The notes under the pieces are model-generated. The model searched no databases. It had not been told where the DNA came from and saw only the letters and a program-made list of their open reading frames with translations. Source: Erythrobacter oryzae (lineage in GTDB: Bacteria > Pseudomonadota > Alphaproteobacteria > Sphingomonadales > Sphingomonadaceae). Taken from it: 64,000 bases of DNA. Each line of letters starts with the position of its first letter. Position 1 is the first letter of the stretch. The stretch covers positions 620,001 to 684,000 of the forward strand of contig NZ_JASCXI010000001.1 in assembly GCF_030271515.1 (NCBI RefSeq), written 5' to 3'. Shown piece after piece: positions 26,646-36,624 of the stretch. A program made the translations under genes and the position numbers.

Positions 26646-27872
26646 ATGCAGATCGACCCTTCGCCCCTCGCCCGCCCCTTCCCCGAATTGCCGCCGATCG
26701 CAGGCGTCACGCTGCGTGTGGCGCGGGCGCGCTACAAGACGTGGGACCGCTGCGACCTGACCTTCGCCGAGCTGGCCGAGGGCACCAGCGTCGCGGGCGT
26801 CTTCACCAGGAGCGCCTGCGCCTCTTCCGAGGTGGAACTCGGGCGGGAGGCGGTGAAGCTCGGGCGCGCGCGGGCGCTGATCGTCAATGCGGGGAACTCC
26901 AACGCCTTCACCGGCTGGCGCGGGCGCGCGGCGGTCGAGGCGATCCGGGCGCAGGTGTCCGAAGCGCTGGCCTGCTCGCTCGACGAGGTGTTCGTCTCCT
27001 CGACCGGCGTGATCGGCGTGCCGCTGCCCGTCGACAAGGCGCAAGCCGGGATCGCCGCCGCGCTGACCGCCGAGCCCTGCGGGTGGGAGGATGCCGCCAA
27101 GGCCATCGGCACCACCGACACCTTTACGAAGGGCGCAGGCGCTTCGGCCATGCTGGGCGGGGTGCGCGTCGAACTCGCCGGGTTCATCAAGGGTTCGGGC
27201 ATGATCGCCCCCGATATGGCGACCATGCTCGGCTACATTTTTACGGACGCCGACATCGCCCCCGCCTTCCTGCAAGAGGCATTGGAACGCGCCAACGCCG
27301 CGACCTTCTCCTGCATCACGGTCGACGGCGACACCTCGACGAGCGACACGGTGATGGTCTTTGCGACCGGCAAGGCGGGCAATATGCGGATCGAGAGCTG
27401 GGAGAGCGCGGGCGCGGATGCCTTGGCCGCAGCCCTCGCCGATGTCTGCCGCCAGCTGGCGCAACTGGTCGTGCGCGATGGCGAAGGGGCGCGCAAGTTC
27501 GTCACCATCCGCGTGAGCGGCGCGGCGAGCGACGACAGCGCACGCCGCATCGGCCTCGCCATCGCCAACTCCCCGCTGGTCAAGACAGCCATCGCGGGCG
27601 AGGACGCCAATTGGGGCCGCGTGGTCATGGCCGTGGGCAAGGCGGGCGAACCGGCCGACCGCGACAGGCTCTCGATCGCTTTCGGCGGGGTGTGGGCGGC
27701 GAGGAACGGCGTGCCGGTCGAGGATTATGACGAGGCCCCCGTCGCCGCGCACTTGAAGGGCGAGGAGATCGACATCGCGGTCGATCTCGGCCTCGCGGAT
27801 GGCCGCGCGACCGTGTGGACCTGCGACCTGACCCACGGCTACATCGCGATCAACGCGGATTATCGTTCGTGA
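26646..27872 (+). CDS. argJ: Glutamate N-acetyltransferase / amino-acid N-acetyltransferase ArgJ
   Basis: 408 residues. ArgJ transfers acetyl from N-acetylornithine to glutamate and, in bifunctional forms, from acetyl-CoA, in arginine synthesis. It is an Ntn-type enzyme that cuts itself; the conserved cleavage motif KGSGMIAPDMATMLG is seen with nucleophile Thr193. NAGNSNAFTG and VDGDTSTSDTV are further family motifs. The stop overlaps the next gene's GTG start (GTGA at 27869). Confidence 0.95.
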   Translation: MQIDPSPLARPFPELPPIAGVTLRVARARYKTWDRCDLTFAELAEGTSVAGVFTRSACASSEVELGREAVKLGRARALIVNAGNSNAFTGWRGRAAVEAIRAQVSEALACSLDEVFVSSTGVIGVPLPVDKAQAGIAAALTAEPCGWEDAAKAIGTTDTFTKGAGASAMLGGVRVELAGFIKGSGMIAPDMATMLGYIFTDADIAPAFLQEALERANAATFSCITVDGDTSTSDTVMVFATGKAGNMRIESWESAGADALAAALADVCRQLAQLVVRDGEGARKFVTIRVSGAASDDSARRIGLAIANSPLVKTAIAGEDANWGRVVMAVGKAGEPADRDRLSIAFGGVWAARNGVPVEDYDEAPVAAHLKGEEIDIAVDLGLADGRATVWTCDLTHGYIAINADYRS

Positions 27873-28678
27873 GCGCGCTGGGCTTGTCTGCTTTGGATGG
27901 GGAAATCCGCGACCTGATGCGCTTCGCAGCGCAGCGCTCGATGCTGCCGCGCTTCCGCCAGCTGGCAGCGCACGAAGTCGAGATGAAGGGCGCGGACGAT
28001 CCCGTCACCATCGTCGACCGCGAGGTCGAGGCGTTCCTGACCGAGGCTTTGACAAAGCTCGCCCCCGGCGTCGCGGTGGTGGGCGAGGAGGCCGTCCATG
28101 CCGACAAGGGGGTGCTCGAACACCTCAAGGGCCAGTGCTGGATCATCGACCCGCTCGATGGCACGGCCAACTTCGCGGAAGGCAAGGAGCCTTTCGGAAT
28201 CATCGTCGCGCTGGCCGATGCGGGCGAGGCGGTGGCGGGGTGGATCTACGACCCCAACAAGGACCGCTTCTGCCACGCGCGGCGCGGCGAAGGGGCCTTC
28301 GTCAATGGCGAGAAGATCACCGCCCGAACCACCGGCCAGCAGCCGCCCGTGACGGCGGTGAGCCGCATCTTCCTCACCCCCGAACAATCGGCGATGGTCG
28401 ATGCCAAGCTGGCGCCGCACTACACGCTGGTCGACATCCCGCGCTGCGCCGCCGAGCAATATCCGCGCCTTGCCCTCGGCGAAAACGACATCTCGAGCTT
28501 CAAGCGCACGCTGGCGTGGGACCATGCGGCGGGGGTGCTTTGGCTGAACGAGGCGGGCGGGAAAGCCGCAAGGCTCGATGGCAGCGCCTACCGGGTCGAT
28601 CAGCACGATGCGCCCGGATTGGTCGGAGCCTCAAGCCCCGAAATCTGGGACAGCTTCGTCGCCCGGGTGGTTGGATAG
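27869..28678 (+). CDS. Inositol-monophosphatase-family phosphatase
   Basis: 269 residues from GTG 27869. Metal and substrate motifs are visible: GEE (72-74), IIDPLDGT (92-99) and AWDHAAGVLWLNEAGG (D218). Members dephosphorylate inositol phosphate, histidinol phosphate (HisN) or 3'-phosphoadenosine phosphates. Coupling with argJ by GTGA suggests a role in amino-acid synthesis, such as histidinol-phosphatase, but this is inference. Confidence 0.85.
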   Translation: MSALGLSALDGEIRDLMRFAAQRSMLPRFRQLAAHEVEMKGADDPVTIVDREVEAFLTEALTKLAPGVAVVGEEAVHADKGVLEHLKGQCWIIDPLDGTANFAEGKEPFGIIVALADAGEAVAGWIYDPNKDRFCHARRGEGAFVNGEKITARTTGQQPPVTAVSRIFLTPEQSAMVDAKLAPHYTLVDIPRCAAEQYPRLALGENDISSFKRTLAWDHAAGVLWLNEAGGKAARLDGSAYRVDQHDAPGLVGASSPEIWDSFVARVVG

Positions 28679-28872
28679 AAAGGATTTTCCTACTCGCCCG
28701 CGCTGTGCCAGCCATGCGCGCATGAGGTTTGACACCGCCCTTCCCGAAGCCATTTCCGGCCATGTCACGCTGCTGCGGGACAAGGCAGGTTTTTCGCTTC
28801 AGGACAGTGTCTCATGTGTCTCCAACTCGGAGCGCCGGAGCGTCCCCCCGCCCGCGCGGCGGCGAGTGCAGA

Positions 28873-28947
28873 GGTCGGGGGTGACGCCCGACCCCCTCCG
28901 TCAGCCCTGCGGGCTGCCACCTCCCCATCCCGTTCGGGACGGGGAGG
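28873..28947. repeat. Three consecutive hairpins, GC-rich intergenic repeat
   Basis: GGTCGGG/CCCGACC (28873-28893), CAGCCC-TGC-GGGCTG (28902-28916) and a 13-bp stem with one mismatch CCTCCCCATCCCG / CGGGACGGGGAGG (28920-28947). They lie between the convergent phosphatase and thioredoxin genes. This resembles dispersed GC-rich repeats I associate with sphingomonad intergenic DNA, and could end transcription in both directions. The rest of 28679-28958 shows no gene that I can support. Confidence 0.65.
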
Positions 28948-28958
28948 GACTTACGGGA

Positions 28959-29279
28959 TCACAGCTCGCCTTCGAGCCACGCCTTCAGCGCACCCTTGGG
29001 CGCCGCGCCGAGCTTCTGCGCGACCGGCTGGCCGTTCTTGTAGAGCACCATCAGCGGGATCGACTGGACGCCGATCGCGGAAGGGGTGTCGGTGTTCTCC
29101 ATGATGTCCATCTTGGCGATCACGACCTTGCCGGCGAGCTCCTCGCTGATCTCCTCGAGCGCCGGGGCGATCATCTTGCAGGGGCCGCACCAGTCGGCCC
29201 AGAAGTCCACCAGCACGGGGGTATCGCTGTCCAGCACATCGGCCTTGAAGCTCGCATCGGTCACATTGACGGTCGCCAT
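28959..29279 (-). CDS. trxA: Thioredoxin
   Basis: 106 residues, the usual size. The active site WCGPC (C31, C34) sits in LVDFWADWCGPCK, and the cis-proline motif QSIPLMVLYKNGQ is present. It reduces protein disulfides using NADPH-thioredoxin reductase. The ATG at 29279 has AAAGGAG 9 nt upstream. It is the last gene of the ahcY-divL-addAB cluster. Confidence 0.95.
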   Translation of the reverse strand: MATVNVTDASFKADVLDSDTPVLVDFWADWCGPCKMIAPALEEISEELAGKVVIAKMDIMENTDTPSAIGVQSIPLMVLYKNGQPVAQKLGAAPKGALKAWLEGEL

Positions 29280-29349
29280 ATCCTGTATCTCCTTTGGCCG
29301 GAGCATAGGGGCGCCGGTCACACGAATGCAATCTAGTGCGCCGGGTTCT

Positions 29350-32300
29350 TCACTCAATATGGGGAAGCGGCAAGGATTGCTGCGGGGCCTGCAAGGCGTT
29401 CTTGTGTAACGCGAGGGTGGCGGGCGGCAGGTCGAACAGGACGGGCGCGTGGGTGTAGAGCACGCCTGCACGCACCTCGCGGCCCGGGTAGATGGCCTCG
29501 AGCGCGGCGGCATAGGCCGCCATCTGCCTGAGGGTGGCGAGCGGGATGTCGGCGGCGCTGGCGGGCGGGCGGCGGGTGGTCTTGAAGTCGACCACGGTGA
29601 TGCGGGCGGGCTCGATCAGCAGGCGGTCGGCGGTGCCGGCGACGACGACACCGTCAACGGTCGCGGCCAGCGGCACCTCGGCGAGCGCCTGGGGGGAGAA
29701 GATCGGGGCGAAGTCGGGGTGATCGAGCACCGCCAGCGCGGCGGCGAGCATCTCGGCGTGCATGGCTTGCGGAAGGTCAGCCGCCTGCCGCGCCAGCCAG
29801 CCCTGCGCGGCGGCGGCGCGGGCCACGGGCGGCACGTCGGGCAGGCGTTCGAGCAGGGCGTGGATCAGGCTCCCGCGCCTTGCTGCATCGCGGGTCGCGG
29901 CGGGATCGAGCGGCGGGGCGGCGCCACCCTCCTCGCCCGCGGCTGACGGGGCGAGCGGGCGCGGCGGACGCGGCTCCTCGCCCACCGGGGTGGTGGCCCA
30001 GCGCGGGAGGGCGATGTCGGCGCTCAGGGAGGAGGCCGCGTCCTCGGGCACCAGCGGCTCGGCGCGCTCGCCCCACTCCTGGCGGGTGCCCCAGACGGGG
30101 TCGTCGACGGGCGCGGCCTCGAACAAGGGCTTGAGGCGGGCGTACCAGCTGTCCTCGTGCGGCATGCCGGCCTTGGCCTCGCGCTTGCCGAGCGAGCCGC
30201 CGATGAACAGCGCCTCCTCGGCGCGGGTCATGGCGACGTAGAGCAGCCGCCAGTGCTCCTGCATCGCTGCGGCTGCCTTGGCGGCTTCGGCCTCGGCGAT
30301 GGGCCCCTTGCGCTCGTCCTTGCCGAGCGGGGGGAGCGGGACGAGGCGCTTGCGGTCGGGCTTGGCTTCAAGCGGGTCGTCCTCGAGTTCGAGGTCCCCC
30401 GCCTCGCCCGGCGCGCCGGTGGCGTCGGCGAGGATGACGATCGGGGCCTGCAAGCCCTTGGAGCCGTGGACGGTCATCACCCTGACCTGCCCGCTCGCGC
30501 TGTCGGAGTCGCGCTTGAGGTCGCCGGTGCCGGCGTCGAACCACGCGATGAAGCCCGCGAGGCTGGGCCAGTGCTCGGCCTCGTAGGCGAAGGCGGCGTT
30601 GAGGAGCTCGTCGAGCGGATCGTTGGCCTCCGCGCCAAGCCGCTCCACCAGCCGGGCGCGGCCAGCCCAGGGGCCGGTGAGCAGCCAGGCGATCAGGGCC
30701 TGCGGTGTCTGGTAGTCGGCGCGGCGCAGCAGGTCCTTGAGGCGCTCGACGGTGGCGGCAACGAAGGGCGGCGGATCGTCGCGGTTGAGGTGGTTCCACA
30801 AGCGCTGCTTCGGCAGGCGCGGCACGTAAGCAAGGAGGTCGTCTTGCGTCCAACCGATCAACGGGGAGGCGAGCAGGTTGGCAAGGCTGAGGTCGTCCTG
30901 CGGCTGCGCGGCAAAGCGCAGCGCGGCGAGCACGTCCTTCACCGCCAGCGGCGCGCCGAGCCGCAGGCGGTCAACCCCCGCCACCGGCACACCCCGCGCG
31001 TGGAGCTTGGCGACGATCTGCGCGGCCAGCTCCTTGCGCTGGCGGACCAGCACCATCACGTCGCCCGCCGTGGCATGGCGGCGGGTGCCCTTGGCGAGGA
31101 CGAAGGGTTCGGTGCCACGAACCCAGCGCGCCACCTGGTCGGCGATGTTTTGGGCGAGCAAGGTGTCATGCTTGGGCAGCCAGTCCTGGCCGCCGCCTTC
31201 GCTGTCGTCTTCCTCCTCGACGGTGTCGGCCTTGTCGGGCGCGACCGGGGGCCACAGGGTGACGAGGCCAGGACGCTCGGTGCCCTTGTGCTCGGCGGGC
31301 GGCTTGTCGAGGCCGAAGGCGTCGAACCCGAGCATCGCGATCACCCGGTTGACGAAGCCGAGCACGATCTGCGCGGTGCGGTAGGAGGTGCCGAGGTCCA
31401 AATCCTGCCAGCCCGGCTCGCGGCGGTTGGTGCGGCTCTGGCGGATGCCGGTGCGTGCCGCATCAATGCGGGCCAAGATGCGGGTCTTGGCTTTGGCGAA
31501 GTTCTCCGGGCTGGTGCCCTGGAAGCCGAAGATCGCCTGCTTGTAGTCGCCCACGGTGAAGATGGTCCGCAGCTTGTCCCCGCGCGCGCCCTCGCCGGCG
31601 AAGAAGTCGTCGATCAGCGCCTCGACGATGTCCCACTGGCTGCGGTTGGTGTCCTGCGCCTCGTCGATCAGGATATGGTCGAAATGGCGGTCGAGCTTGT
31701 AGCGGATCCAGTCGGCGGCGTCGGACTGGCCAAGGAGGTCGGCGGCCTTGCGGATCAGGTCGCCGAAGTCGAGCAGGCCTTCGCGGCCTTTGCGCTCCTC
31801 CCAGCGCACCGCGAAGGCGCGGCCGATCTCGAGCGCGGATGTGACGATCTCGGCGCAGGCGAGCAGCGAGCGGCGGGTTTCGTACTCGGCCAGCGCTTCG
31901 GCGACATCCTCCTGATGTCGGACGAAGTCGGGGTCAAATTTGGCGGCATGACGCAGATTGCCATTTGGCAGCAACTTGGCGTTGAGGACTGTGCCGATCA
32001 AACAGTCGGTCGCCCCCGTTCGTGCAGCAAGATCAAGCCTCAGCCAACGTTCTATCCCAGCGATGGCGGGAGCACCGGCAGGCTTGCCCCATTGATGCAG
32101 CGCATCGAGAATGAACTTCAGGGTGCCATCAGGGAATAGGTCGGGATCGAGCGGCTGACCTGCCCAGTCCTCCCCCGCATCGGCCGGTATCCCCAGCGTC
32201 TGGCGCACCCGCGCGCCCATCGGCGATTGCCAGCTGCCGGGCCCCTCCCACATCTCGTGCGCGTCGGCCGCGCGCATCAGCCACTTGTGGAGCGCGGCAG

Positions 32301-32877
32301 GGTCCTTGCGGGTGGTGAAGGTCTCGAGCCCGTCCAGAATGCGCACGTCATGCGTCCGCTCGGCCTCCTCGAACAGGTCGGTTAGCACTTCGCGCGCGAG
32401 CAGTTCGCGGCTGCGGTCGTCCATCACGCGGGTGCCGGGGGCGAGGTTCGCTTCCTCGGGGAAGTTGCCGATCAGGAACTGCGCGAAGGCGTGGATGGTG
32501 TCGATCCGGAGGCCCCCGCCGGGGCAATCGAGTACGCTGGCGAACAGGGTGCGGGCACGGTCGCGCACCTCTGGCGTGTTCGGCGCGCCGAGGTGGCCAA
32601 GCTCTTCGAACAGCTTGGTATCAGGCAGCCGCACCCAACGCGCCAGCACCGCGTTGATGCGGTTCGCCATCTCGGCCGCGCCCGCCTTGGTGAAGGTGAG
32701 GCACAGGATCTGCGACGGGCTCACATCCTCGCGCAGCAGCAGCCGCAGCACGCGCGCGGAAAGCACCTGCGTCTTGCCCGTCCCCGCCGAGGCGGAGAGC
32801 CAGACATTGTCCTCAGGATCAGCCGCAAGGAGCTGGTTGTCCTTCAAGGGGAAGACGAGACCGTTCCCGCCGCTCAC
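29350..32877 (-). CDS. addA: AddA, helicase-nuclease subunit for double-strand break repair
   Basis: 1175 residues from GTG 32877. A UvrD-type helicase with Walker A SASAGTGKTQVL (about 29-40), LCLTFTKAGAAEM, LIDEAQDTNRSQW (Walker B) and MTVHSKGLQAPIV-like motif (VHGSKGLQAPIVIL). The C-terminal PD-(D/E)xK nuclease shows DRLLIEPARITVVDFKTT. With AddB it resects double-strand breaks to load RecA, replacing RecBCD. The GTG start overlaps the addB stop (GTGA). Confidence 0.95.
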   Translation of the reverse strand: MSGGNGLVFPLKDNQLLAADPEDNVWLSASAGTGKTQVLSARVLRLLLREDVSPSQILCLTFTKAGAAEMANRINAVLARWVRLPDTKLFEELGHLGAPNTPEVRDRARTLFASVLDCPGGGLRIDTIHAFAQFLIGNFPEEANLAPGTRVMDDRSRELLAREVLTDLFEEAERTHDVRILDGLETFTTRKDPAALHKWLMRAADAHEMWEGPGSWQSPMGARVRQTLGIPADAGEDWAGQPLDPDLFPDGTLKFILDALHQWGKPAGAPAIAGIERWLRLDLAARTGATDCLIGTVLNAKLLPNGNLRHAAKFDPDFVRHQEDVAEALAEYETRRSLLACAEIVTSALEIGRAFAVRWEERKGREGLLDFGDLIRKAADLLGQSDAADWIRYKLDRHFDHILIDEAQDTNRSQWDIVEALIDDFFAGEGARGDKLRTIFTVGDYKQAIFGFQGTSPENFAKAKTRILARIDAARTGIRQSRTNRREPGWQDLDLGTSYRTAQIVLGFVNRVIAMLGFDAFGLDKPPAEHKGTERPGLVTLWPPVAPDKADTVEEEDDSEGGGQDWLPKHDTLLAQNIADQVARWVRGTEPFVLAKGTRRHATAGDVMVLVRQRKELAAQIVAKLHARGVPVAGVDRLRLGAPLAVKDVLAALRFAAQPQDDLSLANLLASPLIGWTQDDLLAYVPRLPKQRLWNHLNRDDPPPFVAATVERLKDLLRRADYQTPQALIAWLLTGPWAGRARLVERLGAEANDPLDELLNAAFAYEAEHWPSLAGFIAWFDAGTGDLKRDSDSASGQVRVMTVHGSKGLQAPIVILADATGAPGEAGDLELEDDPLEAKPDRKRLVPLPPLGKDERKGPIAEAEAAKAAAAMQEHWRLLYVAMTRAEEALFIGGSLGKREAKAGMPHEDSWYARLKPLFEAAPVDDPVWGTRQEWGERAEPLVPEDAASSLSADIALPRWATTPVGEEPRPPRPLAPSAAGEEGGAAPPLDPAATRDAARRGSLIHALLERLPDVPPVARAAAAQGWLARQAADLPQAMHAEMLAAALAVLDHPDFAPIFSPQALAEVPLAATVDGVVVAGTADRLLIEPARITVVDFKTTRRPPASAADIPLATLRQMAAYAAALEAIYPGREVRAGVLYTHAPVLFDLPPATLALHKNALQAPQQSLPLPHIE

Positions 32878-35800
32878 GACCTGGTCTCCGTCTCGGTCAG
32901 GCGCACCAGCCATTCCTCGAGGCGCATCAGTTGGTCGTAATCGGTGTAGCCCTTGTAGTCGGGATTCTCGCGCGCCCGGAATGGCGTGCGGCCCTTGATG
33001 TATTCGCTGATGGCGAAGCGCAGCTTGCCAAGGTGATGCGGGAGGAATTCATCAGGCGTGAGGCCCTTCTTGGCCTGCCCCACTTTCATCGGCGTTTCAC
33101 GCTTGCCGAAGCTGCCGTCATCCTTCTTGAACGACCAATATTCGAAGTCACTGGCCGCGCCCTGCACCACCTTGCCACTGTCCTTGTCGGCAAAGCGGCC
33201 ATGCTCGGCGACAAGGCCCAGCAGGCCGAGTTGCAGCGCGAACCCCGCCTTGACCTCTTCTTTGGTCGGCACGCGCCCGGTCTTGTAATCGACAATCCCC
33301 AGCGTCCCGTCAGCGAGCCGGTCGATCCGGTCGGCGCGGCCCTGCACCTTGACACCGTCGACCTCCATCTCGCCGGAGATCTCGGTGGCGAGCACGGTGC
33401 GGCCCCTTTCGGCGGCATCGGCTTCGATCCAGCCTTCGAACCGCTCGAGCGCGGCGATCAGGCGCGGCTGCCACAGGGCGCGGAACAGCGGGTGGACGCG
33501 CTGCTCGCGGAAATGGGCCGCCGCATAGGGCGCGAGCGCGAGGCCGGGCTGCTCCGCCTTGGCCTTGTGCCAGCCATCGAGGATCGCGTGGACCAGCGTG
33601 CCGCGCAGCGCCGGATCGCTGAAGGGATCGGCGGCCAGCGGATCGAGCCGCCTGAGGTCAAGGATAGCCTGCGCGTAGAACTGGTACGGATCGCCCAGCA
33701 GCCGGTCCAAGGCGGTGACCTTGATCGCCACATCGCGCAGACGCGGGGCAGGATCGGGCGCCGGGCGGGGATATTCGGGCGCCGCCGGGCGCTCGCGGTC
33801 GAGATGCGGGAGGATCGCCGGGATCGTGCGTTCGCGGTGCTCCTTGTCGAGATCATCGCCCAGCAGCGCCTCGACCCTGAGCAGGAAGCGCGAGGGCAGC
33901 GCCGGCCCCTCGGCATCGCGCAGGCTCCGCGAGAGCACCACCTGCGGCGCGCCCATCGCGCCCGCGAGGTCATGCGCGGCAAGCCCGATGCGGAACTCGG
34001 GGCCCGGCACGCCGAGCGCGCGCAGCACCGCAGGCGCGAGCAGCGCATCGGCGCCGGGGGGCTGCGGCCAGCTCCCCTCGTTGAGCCCGCCGCAGATGAC
34101 AAGATCGGCGCGCGCCATGCGGGCTTCGAGCAAGCCGTAGATCGCCACGCGCGGGTGCCCGCCATAGCCGGGGCGCACCGCCACGGCCTCCATCGCATCG
34201 CGCAAGACGCCCGCTAGGTCGGCGACCTCGATCACCGTGCCGAGAGCCTCGGCCTGCCCGCGCAGGTCCTCGACCAGCTGGCCAAGTGCGCGGCCATCCT
34301 CGCGCTCCCAGATGGCGGTTTGCGCGAAGCTTTCGGCGGCGGCGGAGAGGCGGGTCAGCGCTTCGGCGAGCGCGATTGTCTCCGGCCAATCGGCGAGCGG
34401 GGCGGTGAGCGCCTCGGCCTCCTCCCACCATTCGGCGATCTTGGCCTTGGCGGAAGCGGCGCGCAGCGGCTCCATGCCGGGGGCGGGCGAAGGTCCTCGC
34501 AACTCGCGGTCGAAGGCGCGCAAGCCCTTCAGCCAGTCGGCGCGCGCGAGTCCGTCCCAACTGCGCACCAGCGGGTGGCCGAAAGCGGCGACCAAATTGG
34601 CGGGATCGGGGCCGTTGGCGGCGATCTCGGCGAGCAGCCCGAACAGCCGCCCCGCCGGAGTCAGCGCCAGCGGGCGGCCGGCGGAGTCGTCGGCGGTGAT
34701 GTGCCAGCGTTCCAGATGCTGCGCCACGCGCCGCGCCAGCCCCCGGTCGGCGGTGACGACAGCGATGCGCTTTGCGGGCACTTCGAGCGCCTCGCGCACC
34801 ATCAGCGCGATGGCCTGCGCTTCTTCCTCGATGGTGGCGCTGGCGATGAGGCGCACCCCGTCAAGCCGCCGGTCCTTGGCTTCCAGAGTGCTCCAAGACC
34901 GGCTCGCATGCGGAGGCAGAAACAGCGCCGAGATCGCACGGCTGCGTGCGGGGTCAGCGGCGGCAATCCCGCGGCGATGCCAGGGCTGCACCTCGGCGCG
35001 GTTCACACCCATGCGGTTGAGGAGCAGCTTCAGGTGGTATTGCGGGTGGGTGACGGCGTCCTCCGCGCCGAAGACCGGGCCGCCCGGCTCTTCGGAAGCG
35101 CCTGCCAGCCCGAGCTCGTCCCACGCGGCGGCCTCCATCGCGAGGTCAAGATCAGGCAGCACCACCGCGCCTTGCGGCAGCTCCGCAACGACCCGCAGCA
35201 GCCGCGCCAATGCGGGCGAGGCGCTGGTGACGCCCGCCGCGATAACCGGATGCGGCGGCGGCGTCTCGCGCCAGCGCCTGGCGGCATGATCGAACAGCAG
35301 GTTGCGGCGCGTCGCGGCATCGACCTCACCGCGTTCCGCCAGTTCGGCCTGCCAGCGCACATCGACCCGCGCAAACAGCCGGATCGCGCGCTTCCAGTGC
35401 TCGGCGAGATTGCCCATCTGGTCGATCACCGCGTCGGCCAGCAGGTCGGTGACTTCCTTCTCCTCGACCAGCAGCCGGTCCATCGTCCGCGCCATCTCGC
35501 GCGCGAGGTTGAGGCGGGCGCGGCCGGGGAGCGGGGTCATGCCCTCGCCCGCGCGTTCCTCGGCGATCAGGCGGTCCAATGTCAGCCAGCGGCGCACCGG
35601 ATCGCAGGCCGGGGGAATGTCGGCCGCGCCCAGCGGATCGAGCGCGGCGCCCAGCTTCTCGTCGAGATCGAGGTCGCCCACCGCGATCATTCGCGGCATC
35701 AACAGGCCGCCCTCCCCGCTCTCGCCCGCGTGGCGAATGAAGGCTTCCGACAGTGTGCGCGCGGCGCGGCTGCTCGGCACCAGTAGGGTGAGGCGCGCGA

Positions 35801-35915
35801 GGCCAAATCCCTCCTCGCGGTAACGCGGCACCAGCCCCGCCACCAGCGCATCGGCAAACCCGCGATGCGCGGCGATCGAATAGACGAGCGGGCCGGGCGC
35901 GCGCGGCTCAGCCAC
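32874..35915 (-). CDS. addB: AddB, second helicase-like/nuclease subunit
   Basis: 1013 residues. N-terminal sequences typical of alphaproteobacterial AddB (LTLLVPSSRAARTLSEAFI) and a C-terminal nuclease domain with VQGRADRIDRL and GIVDYKTGRVP. AddB has an inactivated helicase core and scans for Chi-like sites in known homologues. The GTG start overlaps the murU stop by 8 bp; the stop overlaps addA. Confidence 0.93.
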   Translation of the reverse strand: MAEPRAPGPLVYSIAAHRGFADALVAGLVPRYREEGFGLARLTLLVPSSRAARTLSEAFIRHAGESGEGGLLMPRMIAVGDLDLDEKLGAALDPLGAADIPPACDPVRRWLTLDRLIAEERAGEGMTPLPGRARLNLAREMARTMDRLLVEEKEVTDLLADAVIDQMGNLAEHWKRAIRLFARVDVRWQAELAERGEVDAATRRNLLFDHAARRWRETPPPHPVIAAGVTSASPALARLLRVVAELPQGAVVLPDLDLAMEAAAWDELGLAGASEEPGGPVFGAEDAVTHPQYHLKLLLNRMGVNRAEVQPWHRRGIAAADPARSRAISALFLPPHASRSWSTLEAKDRRLDGVRLIASATIEEEAQAIALMVREALEVPAKRIAVVTADRGLARRVAQHLERWHITADDSAGRPLALTPAGRLFGLLAEIAANGPDPANLVAAFGHPLVRSWDGLARADWLKGLRAFDRELRGPSPAPGMEPLRAASAKAKIAEWWEEAEALTAPLADWPETIALAEALTRLSAAAESFAQTAIWEREDGRALGQLVEDLRGQAEALGTVIEVADLAGVLRDAMEAVAVRPGYGGHPRVAIYGLLEARMARADLVICGGLNEGSWPQPPGADALLAPAVLRALGVPGPEFRIGLAAHDLAGAMGAPQVVLSRSLRDAEGPALPSRFLLRVEALLGDDLDKEHRERTIPAILPHLDRERPAAPEYPRPAPDPAPRLRDVAIKVTALDRLLGDPYQFYAQAILDLRRLDPLAADPFSDPALRGTLVHAILDGWHKAKAEQPGLALAPYAAAHFREQRVHPLFRALWQPRLIAALERFEGWIEADAAERGRTVLATEISGEMEVDGVKVQGRADRIDRLADGTLGIVDYKTGRVPTKEEVKAGFALQLGLLGLVAEHGRFADKDSGKVVQGAASDFEYWSFKKDDGSFGKRETPMKVGQAKKGLTPDEFLPHHLGKLRFAISEYIKGRTPFRARENPDYKGYTDYDQLMRLEEWLVRLTETETRS

Positions 35916-36624
35916 CCGTCAGCGCCTCCTCGGTCGGGCGGATCATCTGCGGCGTGCCGACTTCGAACCACAGGCCGGTGAAGCTGATGCCGTAGAGCCG
36001 CCCCTCCTCCATCGCCCGGTTCCAGAGGATGTTGGTCGAGAAGGGCCCCTCCGGCGCATCCCGCATCAACCGGTGGCTGACGAGCTGGATGCCGGTGTAG
36101 ATGAAGGGCGCGATCCGGCCTGCGCGGCGGCGCGAGAGGCGGCCCATCGGATCCATGTGGAAGTCGCCCGGCCCGCTGAAATTCATCGCCCGCGCGTGGG
36201 GGACGACCAGCAGCAGCGCGTCCATCTCGTCAGGGTTCCAGCGGCGCGAGAGATCGTGGAAGGCGCTCTTGGGCCCGTCGAGCCAGATATTGTCGGCGTT
36301 GAGGGCAAAGAAGGGATCGGGCAGCTGCGGCAGGGCCTTGACCATCCCGCCCCCCGTTTCGAGCAGCAGGGCGCGCTCGTCCGAGACCGTCACCTTCGGG
36401 GCCTGCCGCGCCAGCAAATGGGCCTCGAGCGCATCGGCCAGATAGTGGACATTGACCACCGCCTGAGCCACACCAGCTTCGGCCAAGCGATCAAGCGCGT
36501 GGTCGATCAGCGGCTTGCCCGCCACGCGCACCATCGGCTTGGGCTGGCTCGCGGTGAGCGGCCGCATCCGCTTGCCGAAGCCTGCAGCAAGGATCATCGC
36601 GGTGTCGGAGGCGAGCTGGCTCAC
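35908..36624 (-). CDS. murU: N-acetylmuramate-1-phosphate uridylyltransferase MurU
   Basis: 238 residues from GTG 36624, coupled to the kinase stop by GTGA. The nucleotidyltransferase signature LAAGFGKRMRPLT with KPMVRVAGKPL is at the N-terminus, and NADNIW carries the metal-binding Asp. MurU makes UDP-MurNAc from MurNAc-1-phosphate, bypassing fosfomycin-sensitive MurA. The adjacent AmgK-type kinase makes the assignment specific; on its own it would be a generic sugar nucleotidyltransferase. Confidence 0.88.
   Translation of the reverse strand: MSQLASDTAMILAAGFGKRMRPLTASQPKPMVRVAGKPLIDHALDRLAEAGVAQAVVNVHYLADALEAHLLARQAPKVTVSDERALLLETGGGMVKALPQLPDPFFALNADNIWLDGPKSAFHDLSRRWNPDEMDALLLVVPHARAMNFSGPGDFHMDPMGRLSRRRAGRIAPFIYTGIQLVSHRLMRDAPEGPFSTNILWNRAMEEGRLYGISFTGLWFEVGTPQMIRPTEEALTGG

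Noticed and set aside
26573..27730. 385-codon frame overlapping argJ in another frame
   Set aside because: Arg/Gly-rich low-complexity translation; argJ is complete and has its catalytic motif.
28723..29336. Plus-strand frame starting MRFDTALPEAISG after the phosphatase gene
   Set aside because: No ribosome binding site, soon runs through the hairpin repeat and antisense to trxA. Possibly a gene remnant in its first 25 codons, but not supportable.
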